In this document: positions 22,321 through 33,137 of the stretch, piece by piece
How positions within the stretch are numbered: position 1 is the first letter of the stretch
How the letters are laid out: the number at the start of each line of letters is the position of its first letter
NCBI GenBank assembly: GCA_038380435.1
Contig: JAWZYU010000008.1
Location: forward strand, 78,320,020 to 78,384,019
DNA length: 64,000 nt
From: Ryuthela nishihirai
Lineage: Eukaryota > Arthropoda > Arachnida > Araneae > Heptathelidae
Reading direction: 5' to 3'
Notes under the pieces: generated by a model
Told to the model about the DNA's origin: nothing
Seen by the model: the letters and a program-made list of their open reading frames with translations, nothing else
The model's database searches: none
Translations under genes and position numbers: made by a program

Positions 22321-22619
22321 CAGGGGTTCTCAACTTGGGGTATGCGGTAAAAATTTTTGGGGTAGCTGTGAGAGCTCAAAAGTCGCGAGATCCAGTTTCA
22401 AAGTCGCTAAGTTGTCAACACTGCTCTGCAAAAATGTTTTTTTTAGGGTTTATCGATTTATGTAATTTATGAATACAAAATTTAATATATAATTATATAT
22501 GTTTTATTTTATTCCCATTTTTATGCTATAACTATAGTTTTATCTATCTATACAAAGGATACGCCAGTTACATACACATTTCCAGGGGTACGTGAAACAT
22601 ATAAGGTTGAGAACCACTG
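22321..22619. mobile_element. hAT MITE, unexpanded form
   Basis: The ends CAGGGGTTCTCAAC and (inverted) CAGTGGTTCTCAACC are imperfect TIRs flanked by a perfect 8-bp TSD CTCTAAAG (22313-22320, 22620-22627), diagnostic for hAT. At 299 bp it has no coding capacity. Its right part is the inverse complement of the 127-bp satellite unit at 47434-49520, so it shows the arrangement before amplification. Confidence 0.9.
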
Positions 22620-22627
22620 CTCTAAAG

Positions 22628-23620
22628 CATCATTGGTAATCTCGTTAACACTTTATTTTGCTTCACTTGTAGGGCTGTCAGAAGTGGTCATACACTTTAT
22701 TAACATCTTATATCCTGTAATTCCATCACCTCCATTATGGGAACTCACGCTTTTATGAATAGCGCTCAAGCACATTACACGATTTCTTCATTGGATACCA
22801 CTTTCCATCAATTAGTCGTGTGACTTTAGCTTTCCGTACGACATTTAATTGCACTTGCTGAAAAACATTTTGAATTATATACACTTTGTCTAACATCATT
22901 TAGTATTGAGCATCATTGTACGTTACAATCGGATACAAAATTCCGTATATGCAAACAATTGCATTTTTGATGTAAAATCATCAGAATTGGTGTTATTTTC
23001 AAACATTACCTATTATTAGCTGCATGCTAATTTTCTTTCTCTTTTAATCAACCTGAATATTATTCGCCATCGGCTTTATCGAGATACGTTTCCATACATT
23101 AACTGCTTCTGACGGGATGGCGTTACCATAAATCTCAAAACTACGATTATTGCAAAGCCGCACTACTTGCCAGAATGGCGCCATTTTCCTACAGTTCCCT
23201 CGCCGCTTCATATTGATGAAATAAACTTTGCATTACAACATGTTGTTACTTGTTTGCTATTCCATTGGATTTACGCGTGTCCTTTCTTTCTGAAACGCTG
23301 GAGAAGTAAAATCTATCAAAATTATATTCTGTCTTTTTATTGAAGGACGTAACATCTTGTAAATGATTCTAATAAAAAATTCATTCCCTGATAATTTATT
23401 TCGAGCGCCAGGCAATGACACTAATTGCCAAAAATGATTATTTTTTCCTAAATTTCCGAAGTGATTGTTCTAACGAAACAATCAATTAGATTACTGCTCA
23501 AAAGCTGATCGAAAAAATATGCAACATAATAAACAACTTTAACTCTCCAAAATAAATTCAAATAAAGTCCCTGCAATCGACTAGCACTTAATAGGAAACC
23601 GCGCACACGCATTCAAGAAT
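22628..23620. other. AT-rich stretch, nothing assigned
   Basis: No TE ends, tandem repeats or convincing exons seen. Confidence 0.5.
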
Positions 23621-23639
23621 TAAGTATTCTGCTAACTCT

Positions 23640-24135
23640 AAGATACACTATACTGTGACTCTGCTAACATTGATTCACTATTACACTATGATTCGGCTAA
23701 CTCAGATTTACTATTGTAACTTTGGTGTGACTAATTTGTTAGTAATAATATGACTCTGCTAACACTGAATCACAATTTTCAATATGATTCTTTTAACACT
23801 GAATCACAATTGCAATATGACTCTGCTAACACTGAATCACAATTACAATATAACTCTACTAACAATGTATCAGAATTACAATATGACTCTGATAATTCTG
23901 ATTTACTACTACACTATGGCTTTACTAACTCTGATTTTCTACTACACTATGGCTTTACTAACTCTGATTTTCTACTACACTATGATCTTTTAACTGTGAT
24001 TCATTACTACACTATGACTCTGCTAACTCTGATTCATTACTACACTATGCCTCTGCTGACTTCCATTCAGCATTACACTATGATTTATGATTCTGCTAAT
24101 TCTTATTCAATACTACAGTGTGACTGTATTAATTC
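23640..24135. repeat. degenerate 33-bp tandem repeat
   Basis: Units of the type ACTCTGCTAACACTGAATCA plus CAATTACAATATG repeat about 12-14 times with drift. The second half is a TACTACACTATGG variant. A period divisible by three leaves open frames (e.g. 23750-24139) that I do not regard as genes. Confidence 0.85.
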
Positions 24136-24152
24136 TTAGTCTTCTAAATTCT

Positions 24153-24523
24153 GTCGGGCGGGCGTGGCTCAGCTAGCCTCATAATCTGCATTTCCCAGGT
24201 TCGAGTCGTAGCTGGGCCAGCGTTGAAATTTATCTCTGAGAAATTCCCGACCCTGCCTTCTGTCAGTAGGGCATACTGATGGGCTTGGAAAGGCCGCCGT
24301 CCGTCGGATGGGACGTTAAGCCACGGCGAGTGTGCGGGAGAGCCATACCCTGTGCACGTTAAAGAACACTCTGGATGGCCTTGATGGGAGGTTACCATCT
24401 GTCTCCCAACAGCTGTTCCAGTGAGTTCCTTCACCAATCTTCTCTGAGTCCCCGAATCCTTGTGACCTGGTCATTTAGCCCATTGTATGCAAAAACGTGT
24501 CGGTCAGAGGTAAAACAACCCAA
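24153..24523 (+). mobile_element. SINE family A, older full-length copy
   Basis: The tRNA head is present with a shortened D-arm region. Box B is GGTTCGAGTCG and the body and AAACAACCCAA tail are recognisable. TSD CTAAATTCT at 24144-24152 and 24524-24532. Confidence 0.85.
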
Positions 24524-24784
24524 CTAAATTCTACTCTACATCTACTAACTGTTTAACGAAGCCAACCCTTTACATACAAGCCATGCGCAGGTGCTTCTGT
24601 CTGAAGCACACTTGAAGTCCGACCTCAAGACCAACATTGCGGTTGGACAGAAAATACATCGAAGACGTGTTCACCGAATTAAAGTTAAATAAAATAAAAA
24701 TTATCGATTAAAATAAAAAAAGGGGAGCACAATCTGTTACATAGGAAGTGTTGCTAAAGTTATATACTTCGAATATCTATTAGT

Positions 24785-25167
24785 TGTTTTGGGTTATTTA
24801 ACCTCTGAGCGGCACTTTTTTTGCACACCATGGGCTAAATGGCCAGGTCACATGGACCCCGAAGGCTCAGAGAAGGTTGGGGAAGGGGACCCACTGGAAC
24901 AGCTGTTGGGAGACAGATGGTAACCTCCCGTCAAGGCCATCCAGCATGTTCTTTAACGTGCACAGCGTATGGCTCTCCCGCACACGGGGCCACGGCTTAA
25001 CGTCCGACGGACGGCGGTCTTTCCAAGCCCATCGGTGTCCCCTACTGACCGTGGGCAGGGTGGGGAATTTTGCGGAGATAAATCTCAACGCTGACCCAGC
25101 TGGGACTCGAACCTGGGAACTACAGATTACGAGCCTGGCGCGCTACCGACTGAGCCAGCCCCTCCCC
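24785..25167 (-). mobile_element. SINE family A, full-length copy
   Basis: Antisense full unit with both promoter boxes. TSD ATATCTATTAGT at 24773-24784 and 25168-25179. It has lost a few bases in the CGTCC(CATC)CGACGG segment. Confidence 0.9.
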
Positions 25168-25272
25168 ATATCTATTAGTAGGAATAAATCAGACTTTTAA
25201 ACTTTACCTTAAATCTCTGAACTCTACAAGGAAAAAACAAAATAAAAAGTCTTAAAAAATACTTTATCTTCC

Positions 25273-25489
25273 TATATGCTCTCTAAAAAGTAGAAAATAT
25301 ATCTAAAACACACTGATGGTGCAATAAGACAGTGAATTCGTGTTCACTTCAAAGAAAGATATGGCGCGGGCAATCTTGTTGGGTGGCTGAACTGGTTCGC
25401 TATCTTCCTTTGAAGTGAATACCAATTCAGTGATTGATTGTACCATCGGTATATTTTAGGTTTATTTTCTACTTTTTAGAGCTCATATA
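25273..25489. repeat. fold-back element with about 90-bp arms
   Basis: The left arm (about 25277-25367, GCTCTCTAAAAAGTAGAAAA...TTCACTTCAAAGAAAGAT) and right arm (about 25401-25489) are imperfect inverted copies around a 33-nt centre. TATA-like sequence sits at both ends, so a TA-target MITE is likely. Confidence 0.7.
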
Positions 25490-25584
25490 AAAATGTGTAT
25501 TTTTAATTTTTTTGATTTTTTTACCTTTTTCTTTGTCATTGAAAAAATTTATATTCGCTTCAGAAACTTTCATTTTATATACGG

Positions 25585-25959
25585 GGCGGGGTGGCTCAGT
25601 CGGTAGCGCGCCAGGCTCGTAATCTGTAGTTCCCAGGTTCGAGTCCCAGCTGGGTCAGCGTTCAGATTTCTCTCCGCAAAATTCCCCGCCCTGCCCACGG
25701 TCAGTAGGGGACACCGATGGGCTTGGAAAGGCCGCCGTCCGTCGGATGGGACGTTAAGCCGTGGCACCGTGTGTGGGAGAGCCATACCCTGTGCACGTTA
25801 AAGAATATACTCGATGGCCTTGACGGGAGGCTACCATCTGTCTCCCAACAGCTGTTCCAGTGAGTCCCCAACCTTCTCTGAGCCTTAGGGGTCCATGTGA
25901 CCTGGCCATTTAGCCCATGGTGTGCAAAAAAGTGCCGCTCAGAGGTAAAACAACCCAAC
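25585..25959 (+). mobile_element. SINE family A, full-length copy
   Basis: Head to tail complete, with box A TGGCTCAGTCGG and box B GGTTCGAGTCC. A perfect 15-bp TSD TCATTTTATATACGG lies at 25570-25584 and 25960-25974. The perfect TSD suggests a fairly recent insertion. Confidence 0.92.
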
Positions 25960-26204
25960 TCATTTTATATACGGCTCATTGACATCGACCACATTTTTTG
26001 CATTAGCCCATGATATTGGAGGCGTCACAAGCTTTAAGATATAACAGGTTGGATCAGCCTTCCTAAATTACTGTCCCCTTTTGATGGGAGGAGAGAATGA
26101 ATGGGAGGCATAATTCGAAGTAGTCTACGACAGTCCTCTTACAAGCTTTCATTTGACACCTAACTCCTAACTGTATGCCGTCGCATTTTGAAGATATTAT
26201 AGAA

Positions 26205-26619
26205 CAGTGTCTCGCAAACCTTTTTACTCTGCGGCAAACTGAATCTAATTTTTTTCCGCGGCACACCTAAAAAAGAATAAAAGCAAACTCTATATAATCG
26301 TCATTATATTTGCGCTTTGTTGAAGTCATCAGCCTGGTTTTACTTGAAGGTTTGCTCTCGTTCTTTAATTCATAACTCGGTGTTTGTTTTAAATATTTGT
26401 CCATTCTATGGCTTGAAATAATCAAAAATTAATACCAAAATTTGGAAAAAGCTTGATAAATACTTACAAGATCCCAGTTGATAAAATCTGAAAGATTTTT
26501 ATTAAAGCACGTCGATAGCACGTCGATAACACGAGTCAAGTCAAAATGAAATCTTTGGAATATCTAGTGTGAATTTGAAAATCTCTCGCGGCACACTACT
26601 GTGCCGCGGCGATACACTG
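26205..26619. mobile_element. hAT MITE
   Basis: The left end CAGTGTCTCGCAAACC and right end ...GCGATACACTG are flanked by a perfect 8-bp TSD TTATAGAA (26197-26204, 26620-26627). GCGGCACAC motifs lie inside both ends. Non-coding, 415 bp, inserted into the old array. Confidence 0.85.
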
Positions 26620-26894
26620 TTATAGAAGAACGACTTTCACATTTCCCTTTCTCAGTGGAAAAGAAATCAGGGAGGTTATATTTTATTGCCTAAAACCAAC
26701 GGTTTGACGTGAGTGACGTGGTTTTTTTTTTATCTCCCACATATTCGAAGATAGAGCAAAATAATTTTCATATTACCACTTTTTTAGCGGGGGAAATAGC
26801 ACGGGAGTCAGTTTTTATAACCTCTGAAACTCCCGCATCACAAACTTTCATTTGACGCATAGCCCTTTACTTTCGGCACTCGCTTTCCAGAGAT

Positions 26895-27290
26895 TTTGGG
26901 TTAGGTTGTTTTACCTCTGAGCGGCACTTTTTTGCACACCATGGGCTAAATGGCCAGGTCACATGGACCCCGAAGGCTCAGAGAAGGTTGGGGGAGGGGA
27001 CCAACTGGAACAGCTGTTGGGAGACAGATGGTAGCCTCCCGTCAAGGCCATCGAGTATTTTCTTTAACGTGCACAGGGTATGGCTCTCCCGCACACGGTG
27101 CCACGGCTTAACGTCCCATCCGACGGACGGCAGTCATTCCAAGTCCATCAGTGTCCGCTACTGACCGTGGGCAGGGTGGGGGAATTTTGCGGAGAGAAAT
27201 CTGAACGCTGACCCAGCTGGGACTCGAACCTGGGAACTACAGATTACGAGCCTGGCGCGCTACCGACTGAGCCACCCCCCCCCCCCCCCC
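26895..27290 (-). mobile_element. SINE family A, full-length copy
   Basis: Antisense full unit. A perfect TSD CGCTTTCCAGAGAT lies at 26881-26894 and 27291-27304. The head end has expanded to a run of about 18 C. Confidence 0.9.
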
Positions 27291-27609
27291 CGCTTTCCAG
27301 AGATGTAGCTGAACAATCGTTTTCATCTTTCTCCTTTTTAAAGAGGAAGAAAGCATGGTGGCTATTTTTTTACGGCCTATGACATTCCCCGTGTCACAAA
27401 CATTTATTTGACGCATAGCCCGTTACTTTCGTCCCTTGCGTTTCGAAGAGACAAGAGAAACAATCGTTTTCCTATTTTCCATTTTTTGCGAGAAAGAAAG
27501 AATGGATAGGGGTTAATTATTATATCCTATGACACTCACTGTGTCGCACACTTTCATTTGGCATTGGATGCACAGCTTACTACTTTTGCACTCGCTTTCT
27601 AGAGATATA

Positions 27610-28257
27610 CCGTATATTTCCGCAGGTAAGACGACCTTCAGATAAGACGAGCTATAAATTTTCGTCAAAGTTTTATAGTTTTAGCATATATCTGTCCTAT
27701 AAGACGACCCCAAACTGTCAACGGCCCATGAATTTAGTTTCGATCGGCGATCATCATCTGGATAATAATACTGTATAGCGTATACAGAATTATGTCCTAT
27801 TCGCAAACATTCGCACTGATTCCGGGCATTCGGGTAATGACCTTGGCTATTCACAAAAGCGTCGTATGGGCTATTCTATTTTGTGGACATACCCTACTCT
27901 GTACTAGTAAATAATTACGGTTTGTCCGTTTTTTCCTCAGTAGCTCAATAAACATAACTTTTAATATTTATTTTGTTTTAGTATTGTTTTACTATTACAA
28001 TGTAATGTATTATTTGCTATTACAATGTAATGTATTATCATATAGCGTATTTAAATAATATGATAGATTTTTCGATAAGTTGTAGTAATTTTCAAGATCA
28101 GTCGCAGTCGGTCGTGAGTGATTTGTTTTATTTTATAATGGTTTCAATTTATATAAATTTCAATCTAATTTTTTTTGTATCTGTCCTATAAGACGACCCG
28201 GATTTTGGGGGCCTTTTTTTATGATTCAACTATCGTCTTATCTGCGGAAATATACGG
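27610..28257. mobile_element. pogo-type MITE (TA target)
   Basis: The left end CCGTATATTTCCGCAGGTAA and the inverted right end CCGTATATTTCCGCAGATAA form TIRs of about 27 bp flanked by TA. GTCCTATAAGACGACCC recurs inside both ends. The termini resemble those of the pogo-like element at 18447-19403. No coding frame. Confidence 0.8.
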
Positions 28258-28423
28258 TAGGTAATCTGCATTTCCCAGGTTCGAGAACGACTTTCACATT
28301 TCCCTTTCTTTCACATTTCGCTTTCTCCGACTTTCACATTTCACGACTTTCACATTTCCCTTTCTTTCACATTTCGCTTTCTCCGACTTTCACATTTCAC
28401 GACTTTCACATTTCGCTTTCTAG
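28258..28423. repeat. SINE A scrap and 57-bp tandem duplication
   Basis: Positions 28261-28285 match the SINE A anticodon-arm-to-box-B region (TCCCAGGTTCGAG). They run straight into two copies of a 57-bp unit built from CGACTTTCACATTTCCCTTT modules. Confidence 0.6.
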
Positions 28424-29010
28424 AGATATATCGTTTTCATATTTACCTTTTTTTGGTGGGAAAGAAAACATGGGGTTCATCTTTTTTTTATAGCCGATGA
28501 CACTCCCGTGTCACAATTTTTCATTTGACGCATAGCCGTTATTTTCCGTCCCTGCATTCCGAAGACAGAGCGAAAAAAATCGTTTTCATATTTCCCCTTT
28601 TTTAGGGGGCATTAACGGACGAAGGGAGTCGAAATTGTTTTAATTTGCATCTTTTACCATTTCACAAGCTTTCATTTGATGCATAGATTTTTACTTTCGG
28701 CACTCGCATTCTGCAGAAATAACGGAACAATTGTTTTCCGATTTCCCCTTTTGGGATGGGGAAAGAAAACATGGGGGGGGGGGGTTAATTTTGTACAGTC
28801 TATGACACTCCCTGCGTCAGAAGCTTTCGTATAGCTTGTTACTTTCGACACTGGCGTTCAGGACAACAGCGGAACAAACTATCTTACTTCGCCGTTTTTA
28901 GGGGTGAAGAAAGCATGCGTGCTCAATTTTTATAGTCTATGATACTCCCGGCGTCACAAGCTTTCATTTGCACATAAATCGTTAAATTTATTCATCGCAT
29001 TCGAAAGTTA

Positions 29011-30545
29011 TGGTGGAAAACTGTTTTTCCAAATCCACAAACCGACAAATGACGAGTACAAAGCAATAGGAAAAAAAAAATAGGTAATAAAATAAAAAGT
29101 AGTATAATTTGATGTGTACATCATTCCATACAGTGATTTTATTTGAGTTGTCATCAATATTAAACTTTTATTGCAGTTCTTCCTCTGAGTCGTTTAATGG
29201 GGCATTTATTAAATAAATATTTTGATGTTAGGGTTGAGCCTTTATCCATAAGTAACTTTTTCTTCATTTGTGTCATTGTATAGATGGATAAATGTTTAAT
29301 GATTTTTACACTTACAAATCTTTACAACTACTTTATTTTTCCACTCGAAAGGAAAGAAATGACTAGGAAATGAAGAGAAAAATATAAATTTTAGAGTTCG
29401 TGAATATGGGCACTCGAAGTAATGCAGCAGACATCTACAAGAGTTCTCATTTCCACCCCCACCCCCCACCCCAAGTTACCACTCTACGAATTGTATCAAG
29501 ATTTATTTAGAAGATAGTGGGGAGTTATCCTCTTTTCCCTTTAATTGTAAGATTGTGATCAGGCACCTACCCAGGATTTAGTTTGGGGAAGGCGAGAATT
29601 TTGTATTGGGGGAGGCGAGAATTTTGTATTGGGGGAGGCGAGAATTTCATATTGGGGGTTCGAGAATTCAGTTTCGGGATTACTCCGAGAATGATCTTCG
29701 CGGTAGTGGGGGGGGGGGGTGTCTGATAATGAAATTTGAGTCGGGTTTCCCAGTTACTAAATATTATGCCAACTCGAAAGGTACGTCCATAATATACGTT
29801 ATGGAATGAGAATTTAATAGTGTTTTTGGTAATCTATTTTTAGTGTCAGACGTGAAATATGGGGCTAAAATAAAATTATACTAAGACAACAGTTGTTTTA
29901 GATTTCAAAGTAGGTAGACAAGTTGGAGATTTAGTATAACACGACAAGATTCTCGGTAGGTCTGTATCTCCAGACCCCCCACCTCCCACACACACATGGG
30001 TACCACCCTGATTGTGGAAATGATGAGGGATAAACTGGAACTTTGATGAAAGTCTAAATGCGGGATCAAGTGCTGTTAGACCCTGCTAACAGGAAACCCA
30101 CCTAAGCAACCCCCATGACTGATCCAGCGACTTGGAAATTTTAGATATCTTTAATCTGACACTTCATTTTGTTCAAAAAATATTTTTCTTGGTCGTCGTT
30201 TGGTCGATTTGTTGCAACCAAAAGATCTCTGAAACCTGCAAAAAGATAAGGATATTTGCAACTTGATTTTCACTGAAAAAATGTCCATAAAAGTTTTGCA
30301 AACTAATCAAAAACAAACTTGATATTTTCCTTTATTTTCATGTCACTTGCTTACTATCATGTGGCAAATGACTTTCATACGATTAAAGTTCTAAAGCGAA
30401 TTTGTAAGTTTTATGTATATTTGCTTATTAATATAGGCCACAAGTTTAATAAGCAATTATTTTTAATTATCACTCAAATTGTAATTTTATATCTTTTTAC
30501 AAAACGTCTATTGCATAAATGAATAAATATATGTATATATTTCAG
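29011..30545. other. AT-rich stretch with a 30-bp triplet repeat
   Basis: About 29580-29660 holds three copies of a 30-bp GGCGAGAATTTTGTATTGGG unit. The rest shows no element ends or convincing exon. Confidence 0.5.
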
Positions 30546-30560
30546 GATACTGTGCATCAG
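30546..30560 (+). CDS. candidate 15-nt microexon
   Basis: TATATATTTCAG precedes GATACTGTGCATCAG, which is followed by GTAAGTTTTC. The length is a multiple of three and all phases are open. In the phase shared with the candidates at 20.9-21.2 kb it encodes YCAS. Support comes from splice signals and phase compatibility only. Confidence 0.3.
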
Positions 30561-31335
30561 GTAAGTTTTCATTCACCTATTGAATTTCAAATAGATAAAT
30601 GTAAAATGCTTATAAATTTTGCTATCAACGAACGTTTTGCTGTTTTCTGATTATTTATACCACGTCTCAATACGTAGGGAAGTTTATCTCGAATAAAACA
30701 TTAGATATTGCATATATTCCATTTTATCTTTAAAAAATGTTAAATATTCAGAATAAAAATTGGAAATATTTCGAACATATGATTACGTTAATGAAGGCAA
30801 ATGACAAACGTCGTAATATGATATTTATATATATTAATTCTGATGTTTTAAGAATTTTTCCTCTCTAGAACATTAAGAAATGATAATAAAACTGGGCAAC
30901 ACGCAGAAAGGCTTTGAAATGAAAACAGCCAATCTTTACTAATTTCGTGGTGCTGAACACGAAAATGACAATAAAATTTCTCGATTGGCTCTTGTTTAGG
31001 AGAGACAGAGATGATCATTTATAAACGTCTCAGTCCGCATTGAGTACATAAGCAACCATTTCGCAACGCTCTATTTTAAATTCAAGATTGCAACATATTG
31101 CGTTGTATTGCATCAGCCCGCCATACACACAACCCCCGGATGTATTACATCATTGTCTGATGCAATGTAGTTGATTCATGATATCGAGGCTTTACGATGG
31201 CGGACAAAAGATGATGCACTTGTTAGTTGTAAGCGACATCTCGTAGGGTGAACAAGTTTTTTGAGCGACTCCCGTTTATCCCTGAGTCATAAGCATAACA
31301 CAAGTGATCCTTGCAGTTTTAATCCAGCAGTAGTG
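30561..31335. other. unassigned stretch
   Basis: Nothing recognised. About 31080-31260 is less AT-rich and could be 5' sequence of the pseudogene that follows. Confidence 0.45.
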
Positions 31336-33137
31336 ATGCCTCGTAACTGTGTTAATAGTGCAGATACATTTTTTTACATTTGCGGGGAAGTGACATTTGC
31401 AAGCCAGAAAAGAGCCATCACTTCAATAGTGAAAGCGGCGTATGAGTTTTATTTTGGATGCAAGATCGGGAATTAGGACAAGGCCTGGGCCCCCACACAT
31501 ATGCTGGCTTATGTGTGCAAGAAATCTTCCGAAGTGACTAAAGGAAAAAAAGTGGCGATGTCGTTTGCTGTTTCTATGGTTTGGAGAGAGCCAAACAATC
31601 ACGCAAATGACTAATCTTTACAAGTACTTTGATTTGGTGTTATTTCTGCATGGTTCCATTTGTTTCTGGAGGCATCACAAGGAAAAAGAAGTGGAAAATA
31701 GCGTATCGGAATATACAATCTGCTATCCGACCAGTTCTGCACGGCGAAGGCCTTCCCGTTCCCAAACCTCCAAAAGAATTTTCCATCGATTCAGACGATG
31801 AGGAGGGAGGTGAATCAACGCCGGGTTCTCTGCAACCTTCGGTGTCTAATGATGATCCATAGATTTTCCACAGTGCGTCATCTGCGCCACACATTCTCAC
31901 TGAAGAAGAGATGAACGATCTTGTTCGCGATCTGGAGCTGTCCAAGGCCAAAGTAGAGTTACTTGGATCAAGACTTAAACAATGGAATCTTCTCAAGGAA
32001 AATGTCCGAGTGACTTCGTTTCGAACTCGTTATGAGCAGTTTTCGTCTTACCTCAGAAAGGAAGATGACCTTGTGTTCTGCTCCGATGTAGATGGCCTAA
32101 TGAATGGCGATTCGTAGACTCCTCGAAATTGAGTCTCAAGGCGGTCTTGCTGCATAATAGAAATCGACTTCTATCCATTCCAATTGGACACGCTGTCTAC
32201 ATGAAACCTCCCCGATAGGGGACCACCTTGTCATGGTGGTGGTGGTGGGGGGGGGGGGGGCTAGGGTCCGGCAACACGGCTGAAGGCTTTGCCGGCCGGA
32301 TTGGGTTCCCTGCTGGAGCATTGCCAAAAGCCAACCGAGGTCGAAGATGCTGCCAACCGGTTCTCTGGCCAGTTGGTCGGGCCAGCGTCTGAGACCCACC
32401 TATCAGGAGCTCTGGGTGAGCTGTTCGAGGGCTCGACAGAACGGGATTGGCTCCTAGTAAGCCTGAGCCCTCTCAAAAGTCTGGGTCCTACTAAGAGTCT
32501 CCACCCCGGACGCCGATCGAACTTGGATCTATATATCCTTGTTCATGGCTAACCGGGGAATAGATTAAAGTAAGGTTTCTTCCGGTGGTCAGCTTTCCCT
32601 TTTATAGGACTGCTGCCATGTGAGGCTGGGGTTGAGGTGCGCCTATAGGGCGTATTCCTTACCCCCGGCTCTAGATAAGCACGGCTCTTCATAAACCAGG
32701 TAGTGCTGTACAAGCGGAACCGGGAATTGCCGTGGTTGCATAAGATCGCAACAAAAGAGATTCATTTTCTACATGAAAGAAACCTGCGACAATCTAAAAC
32801 AGCTGTCGAACTGTCTTCAATACAGCAAGTAGGGCTGGCGTCTCTCTTGTGATTTGAAGGTAGTGGCTCTGTTGATGGGTCTGCGGTTAAAAATACGAAG
32901 TATTGCTGTTTCTTATGTGAATGGGACAGGCGAGTAAAGACTTTGCACTACGCGAAGAAAAACTGGCCTCAGAGGAAATCTCTGAAGGTCAGAGAGAAGA
33001 ATGTGGAACACCCAACACGGCAGAAACGCACAAAATCCTACTACCGTCTCTACGCATCAAACTCGGTGTGATGAAACACTTCGTAAAAGTAGACATTCAA
33101 CGAAAATCTTACAAAGAGGTAGAAGGCTACCGCCTCT
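31336..33137 (+). pseudogene. broken member of a multicopy arthropod protein family (function unknown)
   Basis: It starts MPRNCVNSADTFFYICGEVT and continues SMVWREPNNH, LPVPKPPKEFSID, LGSRLKQWNLL, LVFCSDVDGLM, SLKAVLLHNRNR, DLKVVALLMGL and LRIKLGVMKHFVK. This series of blocks is one I recall from repeated uncharacterised genes in arthropod genomes. In-frame stops lie at 31474-31476 and 32115-32117, with frameshifts near 31615, 32130 and 33000. A 561-bp retroposon sits in the coding region at 32207-32767. The coding remnant stops at the antisense LINE boundary. C-terminal blocks of the same family occur on the other strand at 57.4-57.9 kb. Whether the family is a TE, viral or domesticated gene is unknown to me. 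Confidence 0.65.
32207..32767 (+). mobile_element. 561-bp retroposon with TSD
   Basis: An 11-bp TSD TCTACATGAAA lies at 32196-32206 and 32768-32778. The insert starts CCTCCCCGATAGGGGACCAC, has a GGTGGTGGTGG(G)n run, is GC-rich and shows no long frame, no TIR and no tRNA promoter boxes. The opening resembles 5' regions of arthropod LINEs, so it may be an internally deleted LINE or a LINE-5'-end-derived SINE. Confidence 0.75.

Larger units (their letters stand above)
26045..29010. repeat. old tandem array, unit about 150 bp, with nested insertions
   Basis: Landmarks recur in order: CGTTTTCATATTTCCCCTTTT, GGGGAAAGAAAACATGGG, TATGACACTCCC, GTGTCACAAGCTTTCATTTG, ACGCATAGCC and TTTCGGCACTCGC. After removing insertions (26205-26619, 26895-27290, 27610-28257) the spacing between CTTTCATTTG landmarks is roughly 140-156 bp. 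Divergence between units is high, so the array is old. No coding content. Confidence 0.7.

Noticed and set aside
25590..25665. tRNA genes
   Set aside because: Box A and box B are present, but the acceptor stems do not close and the sequence runs into SINE body with TSDs. These are SINE heads, not functional tRNAs.
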